A stretch of DNA of 64,000 nucleotides from Alphaproteobacteria bacterium (GCA_019247845.1 JAFBAL010000019.1:62001-126000), one strand, 5' to 3'. Positions 8,697 through 18,286 are shown, counted from the stretch's first letter. Translations and numbers: made by a program. Notes: generated from the letters alone by a model not told the origin.

Positions 8697-9545
8697 GTGA
8701 CCGACATCTTCCAGGAAGTCGAAGAAGACGTTCGCCGCGAACGCTTCGAGAAGATGTGGAAGCAGTACGGCGACTACATCATCGCCGGCGTGGCCGCGAT
8801 CGCGGTCGGCGTCGCGGGCTACAAGCTCTGGGACAAGTACCAGTATCAGCAGCGCCTCGAAGCCTCGCGGACCTTCATGCAGGCCGAGCAGGACGCGAAC
8901 ACCGGCAACGTGCAGGCGGCGACGGCGACCTTCGGCAAGGTCGTCACCTCCGGACCGGGCGGCTATGCGACCGTGGCCAAGCTCGGCCAGGCCAACAGCC
9001 AGCTCGCCACCGACAACAAGGCCGAGGCGCTGACGATCTACAAGTCGGTCGCCGAGAAGGACGGCTCGCAGCTCGGCCCCGTGGCGCGCATCCGCGCGGC
9101 CTGGATCATGGTCGAGACGTCGCCCAAGTCCGACGTCGAAGCCTGGCTCGCGCCGCTCAACGTCGAGAGCAATGCCTGGCGCTACATGGCGCGCGAGGTT
9201 CTGGCCTATGCCGACTATCGCGCCGGCCAGCTCGCATCGGCTGAGACCGAGTTCCGTCATCTCGCCGACGACAAGGATGCGCCGAGCGGCGTGCGCGGCC
9301 GCAGCAACGCGATGGCGATCTTCATCAAGGCCGGCGGCGACAGGAATTTCGGCACGGTGCCCAAGCCCGCGGCGCCGGCGATCGAAGGCGTGCCGCCGGA
9401 GCTGCAGCAGCAGATCCAGCAGGCCATCCAGCAGCAGCAACAGCAGAAGCCACAGGGCGCGGCCGCTCCCAACCAGCCGGGCGCTCCCGGTCCGCAAGGC
9501 GCTCCCGGTCCGCAAGGCGCTCCTCAAGGCCAGCCCAACCCATGA
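8697..9545 (+). CDS. YfgM-like tetratricopeptide membrane protein
   Basis: 282 residues. A short cytoplasmic N-terminus (VTDIFQEVEEDVRRERFEK) precedes a single membrane helix (about residues 29-46). A helical TPR-like periplasmic domain follows, and then a Gln/Pro/Gly-rich tail from about 235. The layout matches YfgM/TPR_21 proteins, ancillary factors of the SecYEG translocon and periplasmic chaperone network. The genomic order with bamB and der is the same as yfgM-bamB-der in enterobacteria. The GTG at 8697 is chosen for the AAAAGGAT site just upstream and because it begins the conserved N-terminus. Its stop overlaps the bamB start by 4 nt. Confidence 0.82.
   Translation: MTDIFQEVEEDVRRERFEKMWKQYGDYIIAGVAAIAVGVAGYKLWDKYQYQQRLEASRTFMQAEQDANTGNVQAATATFGKVVTSGPGGYATVAKLGQANSQLATDNKAEALTIYKSVAEKDGSQLGPVARIRAAWIMVETSPKSDVEAWLAPLNVESNAWRYMAREVLAYADYRAGQLASAETEFRHLADDKDAPSGVRGRSNAMAIFIKAGGDRNFGTVPKPAAPAIEGVPPELQQQIQQAIQQQQQQKPQGAAAPNQPGAPGPQGAPGPQGAPQGQPNP
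9480..9527 (+). repeat. 18-bp tandem repeat encoding a collagen-like tail
   Basis: GGCGCTCCCGGTCCGCAA occurs at 9480-9497 and again exactly at 9498-9515. A shortened third copy covers 9516-9527. It encodes GAPGPQ units at the C-terminus of the YfgM-like protein. Such in-frame repeats can vary in copy number between strains. Confidence 0.8.
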
Positions 9546-10948
9546 CCATGCGCCAGGTTCAACTCGCCGCGGCCTTCGGCGTCGCCGCGATCCTGCTCGG
9601 CGGCTGCAGCGTGGTCGACCAGGTCAGCGATCTGTTCGACACCACCACGCGCAAGTCCGAGCTCAAGGGCGAACGCATCCCCGTCATGTCGCTCGACCAG
9701 TCGCTGCAGCCCGATCCCACGCTCGGCGACACCGAGGTCGTGCTGCCCGCGCCTTACAGGAACGACGATTGGGCGCAGCCGGGCGGCTATCCCTCCAACG
9801 CGCTCTATCATCTCGAGGCTTCCGGCCCGCTGCGCCAGGTGTGGTCGCAGGAAGCCGGCAAGGGCTCGGACAGCAGCTCGCGGCTCACCGCGCCGCCCAT
9901 CGTCGCCGACGGCAAGGTGTTCGTGCTGGATGCGCAGGCGACCGTCTATGCCTTCGACGCCAAGAACGGCCAGCCGCGCTGGCACCGCGAGCTCGCGCCG
10001 CAGGGCGAGAGCAGCACGCTGCATGCGCTGAGCCTGGGCATGTTCGGCAAGGACAGCTCGATCGATCCGACCAAGGGCTTCGGCGGCGGGCTGGCCTTCG
10101 ACGACGGCAAGATCTACGCCACCACCGGCTTCGGCGACGTCATCGCGATGGAAGCGCGCGGCGGCAAGCGCGTCTGGACGAAGAACCTGGGCGTGCCCAT
10201 CGTCAACGCGCCGGTCGCCTCGGGCGGCCGCGTGTTCGTGTCCTCGCAGGACAACCATTTCTACGCGCTGGCCCAAACCGACGGCCGCAAGCTCTGGGAC
10301 CATCAGGGCATCGCCGAATCCGCCGGCATCCTGGAAAGCACCAGCGCCGCGGTCGCCGGCGACTCAGTGATCGCGCCCTATACCTCGGGCGAGCTCTTCG
10401 CGCTGCGCATCCAGAACGGCCGCCCGGCCTGGAACGACATGCTGACGAGCTCCGGCAACGTCACCGCGCTGTCCGAGCTCGACGACATCGCGGGACGGCC
10501 GGTGGTCGACCGCGGCCTCGTCTATGCCATCAGCCATTCCGGCGTGATGGTCGCCATCAACCTCGCGACCGGCGACCGCTCGTGGTCGCGCGACGTCGGG
10601 GGCATCCAGACGCCGTGGGCCGCGGGCGACTACGTCTATGTGCTTTCCACCGACCAGCAGGTGCTCTGCCTCACGCGCAAGGACGGCCGCGTGAAATGGA
10701 TGCACCAGATGGCGCGCTTCGAGGACATGGAGAAGAAGGAAGACCCGATCGTCTGGGCCGGGCCGGTGCTCGTCTCCGACCGGCTGATCGTGGTGTCGTC
10801 GCAGGGCTATGCGGTGTCGCTGTCGCCCTATACCGGCAAGGTGATGGGCCGCGTCGAGATCCCGGCCGCGGCCTATATCGCGCCCGTCGTCGCCAACGAC
10901 ACGCTCTATCTGTGGACCAACGACGCGCAGCTCGTGGCGCTTAGGTAG
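9542..10948 (+). CDS. bamB: Outer membrane assembly lipoprotein BamB (PQQ-like beta-propeller)
   Basis: 468 residues. The signal peptide ends in the lipobox LLGGC with the lipidated Cys at residue 22. The rest is a repetitive beta-propeller with PQQ-like blades (for example GKVFVLDAQATVYAFDAKNGQPRW and GDYVYVLSTDQQVLCL, each quoted only in part). BamB scaffolds BamA during outer-membrane protein insertion. The length is longer than the roughly 390 residues in E. coli, mainly through an N-terminal spacer after the Cys. It overlaps the YfgM-like gene by 4 nt, and der follows after 9 nt. Confidence 0.9.
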   Translation: MTMRQVQLAAAFGVAAILLGGCSVVDQVSDLFDTTTRKSELKGERIPVMSLDQSLQPDPTLGDTEVVLPAPYRNDDWAQPGGYPSNALYHLEASGPLRQVWSQEAGKGSDSSSRLTAPPIVADGKVFVLDAQATVYAFDAKNGQPRWHRELAPQGESSTLHALSLGMFGKDSSIDPTKGFGGGLAFDDGKIYATTGFGDVIAMEARGGKRVWTKNLGVPIVNAPVASGGRVFVSSQDNHFYALAQTDGRKLWDHQGIAESAGILESTSAAVAGDSVIAPYTSGELFALRIQNGRPAWNDMLTSSGNVTALSELDDIAGRPVVDRGLVYAISHSGVMVAINLATGDRSWSRDVGGIQTPWAAGDYVYVLSTDQQVLCLTRKDGRVKWMHQMARFEDMEKKEDPIVWAGPVLVSDRLIVVSSQGYAVSLSPYTGKVMGRVEIPAAAYIAPVVANDTLYLWTNDAQLVALR

Positions 10949-10957
10949 AGCGGTGCC

Positions 10958-12358
10958 ATGCCGCTCACCGTCGCCATCGTCGGCCGCCCGAACGTGGGCA
11001 AGTCGACGCTGTTCAACCGCCTTGCGGGCAAGAAGCTCGCGCTGGTGCACGACACGCCGGGCGTGACCCGCGACCGGCGCGAGGCGCTTGCGGGCGGCCT
11101 CAAGCTCATCGATACCGCCGGCTTCGAGGAAGGCCTCGAGGGCAGCCTCGCCCGGCGCATGACCGCGCAGACCATGGCCGCGATCGCCGAAGCGGAGGTC
11201 TGTCTCTTCGTCATCGACGCGCGCGACGGCATCACCGCGGGCGACGAGATCATCGCCGAGACGCTGCGCCGCTCGGGCAAGCCCGTGATCCTGGCCGCGA
11301 ACAAGAGCGAAGGCCGCGGTGCCGCCGATACCGTGGCCGATGCCTACCGCCTGGGCTTCGGCGAGGCGCTCACCGTCTCGGCCGAGCACAATCTCGGTAT
11401 CGCGGAATTGATCGAGGCGCTGGGCGCGCCGGAGACGGAAGACGCCGGCGAAGAAAGCGAAGACGAAGCCGCCGAAATCGATGACACCGACGGCGAAGCC
11501 GCGGACGATTCTGCCGGCGAGGACGGCCCCGCCCAGTACATCCCCGACCGCCCGATGCATCTGGCCATCGTCGGCCGCCCCAATGTCGGCAAATCGAGCC
11601 TTTTCAACCACATCCTGGGAGCTGAGCGCTCGCTGACCGGGCCGGAGCCCGGGCTGACGCGCGACGCCATCGCGGCGCCCTGGGAGGCGCATGGCCGCGC
11701 CATCCTGCTGCACGATACCGCGGGCCTGCGCAAATCCGCGCGCGCCGCGGGGCATGCGCTCGAGCAGCTCTCCGTCGGCAGCACGCTCGACGCCATCCGC
11801 TTCGCCGATTGCGTGATCGTGGTGATCGACGCCACCCAGCCCTTCGAGAAGCAGGACCTGACCATCGCCGACCTGATCGAGAAGGAAGGCCGCGCGGTCG
11901 TCTTCGCCGTCAACAAGTGGGACGTGATCGAGAACCGCGGCGGCGCGATCGGCAAGCTGCGCCTCAAGCTCGACGAGTCGCTGCCGCAGCTCAAAGGCGC
12001 GCCGCTGATCGCGATCTCGGCGCGCACCGGCGAAGGCATCGACCGCCTGCTGCCGGCGGTGCTCGAAGCCGACCGCGCCTGGAACAAGCACGTGCCGACC
12101 TCGGCGCTGAACCGCTTCCTGGAAGAGGCGCTGTCGCGCCATGCCCCGCCAGCGATCCGCGGACGCCGCGTGCGCATCCGCTACATGACCCAGCCCAAGG
12201 TCCGCCCGCCGACCTTCGCGCTGTTCGGCAACCAGCTGGCCGCCCTGCCCGACGATTACCTGCGCTATCTCACGAACAATCTGCGCGATGCCTTCGACCT
12301 GGCCGGCACGCCGATCCGGCTGAGGCTGCGCGGCGGAAACAATCCGTATGCGGAATAA
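10958..12358 (+). CDS. der: Ribosome biogenesis GTPase Der (EngA)
   Basis: 466 residues with two tandem GTPase domains. The first P-loop is GRPNVGKST (about residues 9-17) with DTAGF and NKSE. The second is GRPNVGKSS (about 206-214) with DTAG and NKWD. An acidic linker rich in Glu/Asp joins the domains (about 158-190). A C-terminal KH-like domain follows (about 385-466, including [18 protein letters not shown]). It acts in 50S subunit maturation. Its stop codon abuts, without any gap, the stop codon of the convergent SDR gene. Confidence 0.97.
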   Translation: MPLTVAIVGRPNVGKSTLFNRLAGKKLALVHDTPGVTRDRREALAGGLKLIDTAGFEEGLEGSLARRMTAQTMAAIAEAEVCLFVIDARDGITAGDEIIAETLRRSGKPVILAANKSEGRGAADTVADAYRLGFGEALTVSAEHNLGIAELIEALGAPETEDAGEESEDEAAEIDDTDGEAADDSAGEDGPAQYIPDRPMHLAIVGRPNVGKSSLFNHILGAERSLTGPEPGLTRDAIAAPWEAHGRAILLHDTAGLRKSARAAGHALEQLSVGSTLDAIRFADCVIVVIDATQPFEKQDLTIADLIEKEGRAVVFAVNKWDVIENRGGAIGKLRLKLDESLPQLKGAPLIAISARTGEGIDRLLPAVLEADRAWNKHVPTSALNRFLEEALSRHAPPAIRGRRVRIRYMTQPKVRPPTFALFGNQLAALPDDYLRYLTNNLRDAFDLAGTPIRLRLRGGNNPYAE

Positions 12359-13069
12359 TCAGCGCTTGTACTGGACCAGCTCTGCGTTCCTGTCGTAGCC
12401 CGGCGACAGCATCTCGACGATCAGCGGCGCGACCGCGTCGGGCGGTTCGAGCGTCTGCGGGTCCTCGCCCGGCATGGCGCGGGCGCGCATCGCGGTGCGC
12501 AGGGGGCCGGGGCTGAGCAGGTTCACCTTGATGCTGCCGCCCTCGCATTCCGCCGCATAGGTGAGCGCCAGCGATTCCAGCGCCGCCTTCGCCATCGCAT
12601 AGCCGCCCCAATAAGGCGTGTGCTTGCGCGCCGCACCCGAGGTCACGAACAGCGCGCGTCCGGCATCCGAGCGGCGCAGCAGCGGATCGAGCGAGCGGAT
12701 CAGCCGCCAATTGGCCGTCACGTTCACGTCGAGCAACTCCTGGAAGACTTTCGGTTCCAGATGGGTGAGCGGCGACACGGCGCCGAGCGAGCCGGCGTTG
12801 CCGAGAAAGGCGTCCAGCCTGCCCCAGCGCTCGAAGATCAGCGCGCCCAATTGGTCGAGCGCGGCTGCGTTCTTGAGGTCGAGCGGCACCAAGGTCGCCT
12901 TGCCGCCGGCCTTCTGGATCTCGTCGTCGGCGTCCTCGAGCCCGCCCACCGTGCGCGCCACCAGGATGACATGCGCGCCCGCAGCGGCGAGCGCCAAAGC
13001 CGCGGCGCGCCCGATGCCGCGGGACGCGCCGGTGACGAGCGCGATACGGTCTTCGAGCGGCTTGCTCAT
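12359..13069 (-). CDS. Short-chain dehydrogenase/reductase
   Basis: 236 residues, classical SDR. The nucleotide-binding TGASRGIGRA (about residues 14-23), the NAG motif (about 90-92) and the active-site YAMAK (about 156-160), preceded by a Ser in VTSGAA, are all visible. The substrate is unknown. The start codon overlaps the purF stop by 4 nt. An SDR gene directly after purF is recurrent in alphaproteobacteria, so co-transcription with purF is likely while the functional link is unclear. Confidence 0.92.
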   Translation of the reverse strand: MSKPLEDRIALVTGASRGIGRAAALALAAAGAHVILVARTVGGLEDADDEIQKAGGKATLVPLDLKNAAALDQLGALIFERWGRLDAFLGNAGSLGAVSPLTHLEPKVFQELLDVNVTANWRLIRSLDPLLRRSDAGRALFVTSGAARKHTPYWGGYAMAKAALESLALTYAAECEGGSIKVNLLSPGPLRTAMRARAMPGEDPQTLEPPDAVAPLIVEMLSPGYDRNAELVQYKR

Positions 13070-14532
13070 GCCACGTCGGCGAGCAGCGAGAGCTGGCTGT
13101 CCGACTTGCCGCCCTTCTGGTCGGTGAGCGTAATCGGATAGTCGCCCGAGAAGCAGGCATCGCAGAACTGCGGCGGCGAGTTGCGCCCCGCCTCGCCCGT
13201 GGCGCGGTAGAGTCCCTTCATCGAAACGAACCTGAGGCTGTCCGCGCCGATGAAGCGGCGCATCTCCTCCACGTCCATGCGGTGCGCCAGCAGATCCTCC
13301 GTATACGGCGTGTCGACGCCATAGAAGCAGGAATGCGTCGTCGGCGGGCTGGCGACGCGGAAATGCACCTCGACCGCGCCGGCGTCGCGCACCATCTGCA
13401 CGATCTTCTTGGACGTCGTGCCGCGCACGATGGAATCGTCGATCAGGACGACGCGCTTGCCGCTCAGCATGGCGCGGTTGGGATTGTGCTTCTTCTTGAC
13501 CGAGAAGTTGCGGATGCCGTCGCTGGGCTCGATGAAGGTGCGCCCGACGTAATGGTTGCGGATGATGCCGAGATCGAAGGGCAGGCCCGAGGCATTGGCG
13601 TAGCCGAGCGCCGCCGGCACGCCGCTGTCGGGCACCGGCACGACGAGGTCGGCTTGGGCCGGATATTCGCGCGCCAGCTCCTCGCCGATGCGCTTGCGCA
13701 CCTCGTAGACGTTGCGGCCCTCGACCACCGAATCCGGCCGCGAGAAATAGACGTATTCGAAGATGCAGAAGCGCTCGGGCTGCTTCTTGAACGGGTAGTA
13801 GGAGTTCATCCCGTCCTTGTCGATGACGAGGACCTCGCCCGGCTCGACGTCGCGCTCGAAGGTGGCGCCGACGATGTCGAGCGCGCAGGTCTCCGACGCC
13901 AGAAGCCAGGCCTCGCCCAGCCGTCCCAGCACCAGCGGCCGCACGCCCCACGGATCGCGCACGCCGATCAGCTTCTTCGACGTCAGCGCGACCAGCGAAT
14001 AGGCGCCCTCGACCTGCTTCAGCGCGTCGACCAGCTTGTCGACGACGCGCGGATAGGGGCTGCGCGCGGTCAGGTGAATGATCACCTCGGTGTCCGAGGT
14101 CGACTGGAAGATCGCGCCGTGCCGCACCAGCTCGTCGCGCAGCGACAGCGCGTTGGTGAGGTTGCCGTTATGGGCGATGGCGATGCCGCCGCCGGCGAGG
14201 TCGGCGAACATCGGCTGGATGTTGCGCGCGCCAGAGCCGCCCGCGGTCGAATAGCGGTTGTGGCCGATGGCGGCGGCGCCCCTGAGATTGGCAAGGCGGT
14301 CGGAATGCTTGCCGCCGAAGATGTCGCCGACCAGGCCGACATGCCGCTCGCACATGAACTGGCCGTTGTCGTTGGTGGCGATTCCCGACGCCTCCTGGCC
14401 GCGATGCTGCAGCGCGTGCAGCCCGAGCACGCTCAAGGCCGCGGCGTCCTCGTGGCCGAAGATGCCGAAAACCGCGCATTCCTCGTGCAGCGTGTCGCCG
14501 TCGAGCGTGTCTTGTCCGGGAAGACCCGTCAT
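13066..14532 (-). CDS. purF: Amidophosphoribosyltransferase
   Basis: 488 residues. It catalyses the first committed step of purine synthesis, making phosphoribosylamine from PRPP and glutamine. LHEECAVFGIFGH places the N-terminal nucleophile at Cys19, preceded by a short propeptide that should be removed. The class II glutaminase domain includes GHNRYST. The PRPP-binding loop is VVLIDDSIVRGTTS (about residues 360-373). CDACFSGDYP near the C-terminus, with another Cys in CIFEYVYFSRPDS, is typical of the Fe-S form. The start overlaps the cvpA stop by 4 nt. Placement after cvpA is conserved across Proteobacteria. Confidence 0.97.
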   Translation of the reverse strand: MTGLPGQDTLDGDTLHEECAVFGIFGHEDAAALSVLGLHALQHRGQEASGIATNDNGQFMCERHVGLVGDIFGGKHSDRLANLRGAAAIGHNRYSTAGGSGARNIQPMFADLAGGGIAIAHNGNLTNALSLRDELVRHGAIFQSTSDTEVIIHLTARSPYPRVVDKLVDALKQVEGAYSLVALTSKKLIGVRDPWGVRPLVLGRLGEAWLLASETCALDIVGATFERDVEPGEVLVIDKDGMNSYYPFKKQPERFCIFEYVYFSRPDSVVEGRNVYEVRKRIGEELAREYPAQADLVVPVPDSGVPAALGYANASGLPFDLGIIRNHYVGRTFIEPSDGIRNFSVKKKHNPNRAMLSGKRVVLIDDSIVRGTTSKKIVQMVRDAGAVEVHFRVASPPTTHSCFYGVDTPYTEDLLAHRMDVEEMRRFIGADSLRFVSMKGLYRATGEAGRNSPPQFCDACFSGDYPITLTDQKGGKSDSQLSLLADVA

Positions 14533-15227
14533 GGGTTGCCGTTTCCGCCGGTGGTCTCGATGAGCCTGTCTAGCTCGCTGCGTTCCTTGGCGCCATAGGC
14601 TTTTTGCCCGCGTTTTTTCGCCGCGGATTTGACCGCAGGCTTGGGCGTGGGCTGCGGCACGTTCGTCGCGGGCTTCGTTTGGGGCTCGGCCTGCGGTTGC
14701 ACCGGCGGCGCCGCGGCCTGCTCGCGCCGGTCGCCCAGATGCTGGTCGGGCACCAGCGACAGCAGCGCCTCGGCGCTCACCTGGATGAGCGGCAGGGTCT
14801 TGGCACCCGCGACCCAATCGGGCTGGTGGCGGACCGGGATCACGCTCGAGAAGGCGATATAGGCGAGCCCGATGATCGCGAGTCCGCGCACGACGCCGAA
14901 GACCGCCCCCAGCGAGCGGTCGAGCGTGCCGACCTGGCTGTTCTTCACCGACTGCGCGAAGCGGAAGCTCATGAACGACAGCGGCAGCAGCACCACGAGG
15001 AAGATCGCCGCATAGCCCGCCAGCACGCCGAGCAGCGGCGAGGCGAACAACCCGCGCGCGACGGGCGCGAGCTTGGGGCCGAAGAACAGCGTCGCGAACG
15101 CGGCCGCCGCCCAGGCGAAGATCGAAAGCGTCTCGGAGACGAAGCCGCGATAGGTCGCGTAGACCGCCGAGATGAAGACGACGACCAACACGATGGGATC
15201 GATGATCGTGACGCCCAGCGCGCTCAT
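14529..15227 (-). CDS. cvpA: CvpA family membrane protein
   Basis: 232 residues. The N-terminal half has about four membrane helices, starting with a predicted helix in VTIIDPIVLVVVFISAVYA, and the family element YRGFVSE (about residues 27-33). The C-terminal part (about 165-232) is a Pro/Gln/Lys-rich, probably disordered extension longer than in E. coli CvpA. The protein was named for colicin V export and is generally an inner-membrane protein of unclear mechanism. It overlaps radA upstream and purF downstream, each by 4 nt. Confidence 0.92.
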   Translation of the reverse strand: MSALGVTIIDPIVLVVVFISAVYATYRGFVSETLSIFAWAAAAFATLFFGPKLAPVARGLFASPLLGVLAGYAAIFLVVLLPLSFMSFRFAQSVKNSQVGTLDRSLGAVFGVVRGLAIIGLAYIAFSSVIPVRHQPDWVAGAKTLPLIQVSAEALLSLVPDQHLGDRREQAAAPPVQPQAEPQTKPATNVPQPTPKPAVKSAAKKRGQKAYGAKERSELDRLIETTGGNGNP

Positions 15228-16621
15228 GATTCCATTCTACCACGGACGGCTTGGGGACGCGCGGCACGCGGCGCTCCGATCAGCGCCAGAAGCTCCGCGA
15301 TGTCCTTGACCTCCGTCGCCGCCAACCCTTCCGCCCGCGTACCGGGCGGCACATAGGCCTTGGTAAAGCCCAACTTTGCGGCCTCTTTCAGGCGAAGCTC
15401 GGCCTGCGGCGCCGGGCGTACGTCGCCCGACAGGCTGATCTCGCCGAAAAACACGGTATCCTTGGGCAGCGCCCGGCCGTGGAAGGACGAGATCAGCGCC
15501 GCCGCGGCCGCGAGATCCGCCGCCGGCTCGCCGATCTTCAAGCCTCCCGCCACGTTCAGGTAGACGTCGTGGCCGCCCATGCCCAGTCCGCCGCGCGCAT
15601 CCAGCACCGCCAGGATCATCGCCAGCCTGCCCGTGTCCCAGCCCACCACCGCGCGCCGCGGCGTGCCGTAACCGGTCTGCGCGGTCAGCGCCTGGATCTC
15701 CATCAGCAGCGGCCGCGTGCCTTCGATCGCGGCGAAGACGGCGGTGCCCGGCGAGAGCGAACTGCGATCGCCCAGGAACAGCGCCGACGGGTTGGGGATC
15801 TCGGCCAGGCCCTTGCCCGTCATCTCGAACACGCCGATCTCGTCGGTCGGCCCGAAGCGGTTCTTGACCGCGCGTAGCAGCCTGAAGTGATGCCCGCGCT
15901 CGCCTTCGAAATAAAGCACCGCGTCGACCAGATGCTCGACCGCCTTCGGGCCCGCGATCTGGCCGTCCTTCGTCACGTGACCGACCAGGATCAGCGCCGC
16001 GCCCGTCGACTTGGCATAGCGCACCAGATCGAACGAGGCGGTGCGCACCTGCGCGATCGTGCCGGGCGCGGCCTCGAGCGCCGAGGTCCAGATCGTCTGG
16101 ATGGAGTCGATGGCGATGATCGACGGCGCGGGGCCACTGTCGAGCGTGGAGAGGATGTCTTCGACGCAGGTGGCCGAGCCCAGCGCGACCGGCGCATCGG
16201 ACAAGCCCATGCGCGCGGCGCGCAGGCGTACCTGCGCCATCGCCTCCTCGCCCGAGATGTAGACCGAGCGGCCGCCCACATTGGCATAGGCCGCCAGCGC
16301 CTGGAGGATCAGCGTCGACTTGCCGATGCCCGGATCGCCGCCGACGAGCAGGGCCGAGCCCGGCACCAAGCCGCCGCCGCACACCCGGTCGAACTCGGCG
16401 ATGCCGGTCGGGCGCCGCGGCGGATGCTCGTCGTCGGTCTTGAGGTCTTCGAGCGCGAAGGGCCGCCCGCGCGTGCGCTTGCGTGCGTCGCCGCCGATCG
16501 GCGGGGCCGCGCCTTCCTCCACGATGGTGTTCCAGCCGCCGCAAGCGTCGCAGCGCCCCGACCATTTCGAATGGACGGCGCCGCAGGACTGGCAGGCGAA
16601 GGAGACTTGGGACTTGGCCAT
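15224..16621 (-). CDS. radA: DNA repair protein RadA (Sms)
   Basis: 465 residues. The N-terminal zinc finger has Cys10, Cys13, Cys24 and Cys27. The RecA-like ATPase carries the Walker A motif GGDPGIGKST (residues 94-103) and the RadA-specific KNRFG motif (about residue 252). A Lon-like C-terminal domain follows (VYLNVAGGLKI onward). RadA drives branch migration during recombination. The stop overlaps the cvpA start by 4 nt, and mlaF ends 116 bp upstream. Confidence 0.96.
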   Translation of the reverse strand: MAKSQVSFACQSCGAVHSKWSGRCDACGGWNTIVEEGAAPPIGGDARKRTRGRPFALEDLKTDDEHPPRRPTGIAEFDRVCGGGLVPGSALLVGGDPGIGKSTLILQALAAYANVGGRSVYISGEEAMAQVRLRAARMGLSDAPVALGSATCVEDILSTLDSGPAPSIIAIDSIQTIWTSALEAAPGTIAQVRTASFDLVRYAKSTGAALILVGHVTKDGQIAGPKAVEHLVDAVLYFEGERGHHFRLLRAVKNRFGPTDEIGVFEMTGKGLAEIPNPSALFLGDRSSLSPGTAVFAAIEGTRPLLMEIQALTAQTGYGTPRRAVVGWDTGRLAMILAVLDARGGLGMGGHDVYLNVAGGLKIGEPAADLAAAAALISSFHGRALPKDTVFFGEISLSGDVRPAPQAELRLKEAAKLGFTKAYVPPGTRAEGLAATEVKDIAELLALIGAPRAARPQAVRGRMES

Positions 16622-16657
16622 GAGTCGATCATAGCACGGGTGTCAAGGAGCTCTTGT

Positions 16658-16732
16658 CCTCCCCCGTTCACGGGGGAGGTGGATGCGCCGCGACAGCGGC
16701 GCAGACGGCCGCCTCCGCTTCGCAGGGGAGGA
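16658..16732. repeat. Intergenic REP-like palindromic element
   Basis: Two adjacent perfect stem-loops lie between mlaF and radA. CCTCCCCCG/CGGGGGAGG with a TTCA loop spans 16658-16679. GCGCCGC/GCGGCGC with a GACA loop spans 16685-16702. A further CT-rich/GGGGAGG arm reaches about 16732. This composite (a CCTCCCC-loop-GGGGAGG head plus a short GC hairpin) looks like the dispersed intergenic repeats of alphaproteobacterial genomes. In the RNA it may also act as a transcript-stabilising or attenuating structure. Confidence 0.6.
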
Positions 16733-16737
16733 TAAGA

Positions 16738-17517
16738 TCACTTCCGCACTTCCATCTTGATCGGGCCTTCGGCGCGGCCGTGGATGAACTGGTCGACATA
16801 GGGGTTGCCGGTGTGGTCGATGTCGGCGGTCGGGCCCTGCCAGATGATCTTGCCGCGATAGAGCATGGCGATGCGGTTCGAGATCTTGCGCGCGCTGACC
16901 ATGTCGTGCGTGATCGACAGCGCGCTGCATCCCACGTCGCGCACCGTGTCGACGATCAGGTCGTTGATCACGTCGGCCATGATCGGGTCGAGGCCGGTGG
17001 TCGGCTCGTCGAAGAAGATGATCTCGGGGTCTGCCGCGATGGCGCGCGCGAGGCCCACGCGCTTCTGCATGCCGCCGGAGAGCTCCGCCGGCGAGAGCTG
17101 CGCCACTTCCGCGCCCAGGCCCACCTTGGCGAGCTTCTCGACCGCGATGTCGCGCGCCCTGGCCCGGCCCATGCCGCGGCCCTGGATCAGGCCGAAGGCG
17201 ACGTTCTCCCAGACCGTCAGGCTGTCGAACAGCGCCGCGCCCTGGAACAGCATCGAGAACTTCTTCAGCATCTCGTCGCGCGCGCGGCCGCGCAAGTGCG
17301 TGACCTCCTTGCCGTCGACGAAGACCTGGCCGGCATCGGGCTTCAGGATCCCGAGCACGCATTTGATCATCACCGACTTGCCGGTTCCCGAGCCGCCGAT
17401 CACGACCAGCGACTCGCCGCGGCCGAGCGTGAGGTCGAGCCCATCGAGCACGACCTTAGCTCCGAAGCGCTTCTTCACGCCCTTGAGCTCGACCTTCGGT
17501 ATGGAGATCTCAGCCAT
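16738..17517 (-). CDS. mlaF: ABC transporter ATP-binding protein, MlaF-like
   Basis: 259 residues. Walker A is GGSGTGKS (residues 41-48) and the ABC signature is LSGGMQKRV (about 145-153). Walker B with the D-loop reads IIFFDEPTTGLDP, and the H-loop lies in LSITHD. The similarity is to MlaF/Ttg2A, the ATPase that powers phospholipid transport between inner and outer membrane. Its start overlaps the end of the permease gene by 8 nt. The substrate-binding MlaD (MCE) protein is not in this window, so the assignment rests on the ATPase-permease pair. Confidence 0.88.
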   Translation of the reverse strand: MAEISIPKVELKGVKKRFGAKVVLDGLDLTLGRGESLVVIGGSGTGKSVMIKCVLGILKPDAGQVFVDGKEVTHLRGRARDEMLKKFSMLFQGAALFDSLTVWENVAFGLIQGRGMGRARARDIAVEKLAKVGLGAEVAQLSPAELSGGMQKRVGLARAIAADPEIIFFDEPTTGLDPIMADVINDLIVDTVRDVGCSALSITHDMVSARKISNRIAMLYRGKIIWQGPTADIDHTGNPYVDQFIHGRAEGPIKMEVRK

Positions 17518-18286
17518 GGGAGAAGATCACCGAGGTGAGGATGTAGTTCGCCGCCAGCACCAGGATCGAGGCGCTGACCACCGCATTGGTCGTCGCCGCG
17601 CCCACGCCTTGCGCACCGCCCTTGGAATGGAAGCCGTTGTAGCAGCCCATCAGAGCGATGATGAAGCCGAACACCGCCGCCTTGATCAGGCCCGACGACA
17701 CGTCGTCGTAGGTGACGCCGTTCATCGTGTTGTTGAGATAGATCGGCCCGTTGAAGCCCAGCGCCTGGGTCGAGGCGACATAGCCGCCGAACACGCCGAT
17801 GGAGTCCGCGATGGCGACCAGGATCGGCATCGAGATCACGGCTGCGACCAAGCGCGGCACGACGAGGTATTTGACCGGGTTGGTGGCGAGCGTCGTCAGC
17901 GCGTCGATCTGCTCGGTCACGCGCATGGTGCCGATCTCGGCGGCGATGGCCGCAGCGACGCGGCCCGCGACCATGAGGCCCGCGATCACCGGGCCGAGCT
18001 CGCGCGTGATGCCGACCAGCACCACCACCGGCACGAAGGTCTCCGCGCCGTAGCGGCTGGCGCCATTGTAGATCTGCAGCGCCAGCACGCCGCCGGTGAA
18101 GAACGCGGTCAGGCCCACCACCGGCAGCGAGAAATAGCCGATGCGCATCATCTGGCGCAGGATCAGCGACCAATAGACGGGCGGGCGGATCGTGTCGGTC
18201 ACCGCGTCCAGGGTGAAGACGGCGAGCCGTCCCGTCTCTTCCAGGAACTTCAGGAAGACGCGGCCGATATGGGCGAACACGTTCAT
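17510..18286 (-). CDS. mlaE: ABC transporter permease, MlaE-like
   Basis: 258 residues with about five to six membrane helices. The MlaE family core is clear: FTGGVLALQ (about residues 63-71), LGPVIAGLMVAGRVAAAIAAE (in part, about 98-118) and the EIGTMRVTEQIDAL stretch. It forms the inner-membrane part of the retrograde phospholipid transporter with MlaF. The ATG at 18286 overlaps the alr stop by 4 nt. The order alr-mlaE-mlaF-radA-cvpA-purF suggests one long transcript. Confidence 0.88.
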   Translation of the reverse strand: MNVFAHIGRVFLKFLEETGRLAVFTLDAVTDTIRPPVYWSLILRQMMRIGYFSLPVVGLTAFFTGGVLALQIYNGASRYGAETFVPVVVLVGITRELGPVIAGLMVAGRVAAAIAAEIGTMRVTEQIDALTTLATNPVKYLVVPRLVAAVISMPILVAIADSIGVFGGYVASTQALGFNGPIYLNNTMNGVTYDDVSSGLIKAAVFGFIIALMGCYNGFHSKGGAQGVGAATTNAVVSASILVLAANYILTSVIFSHG

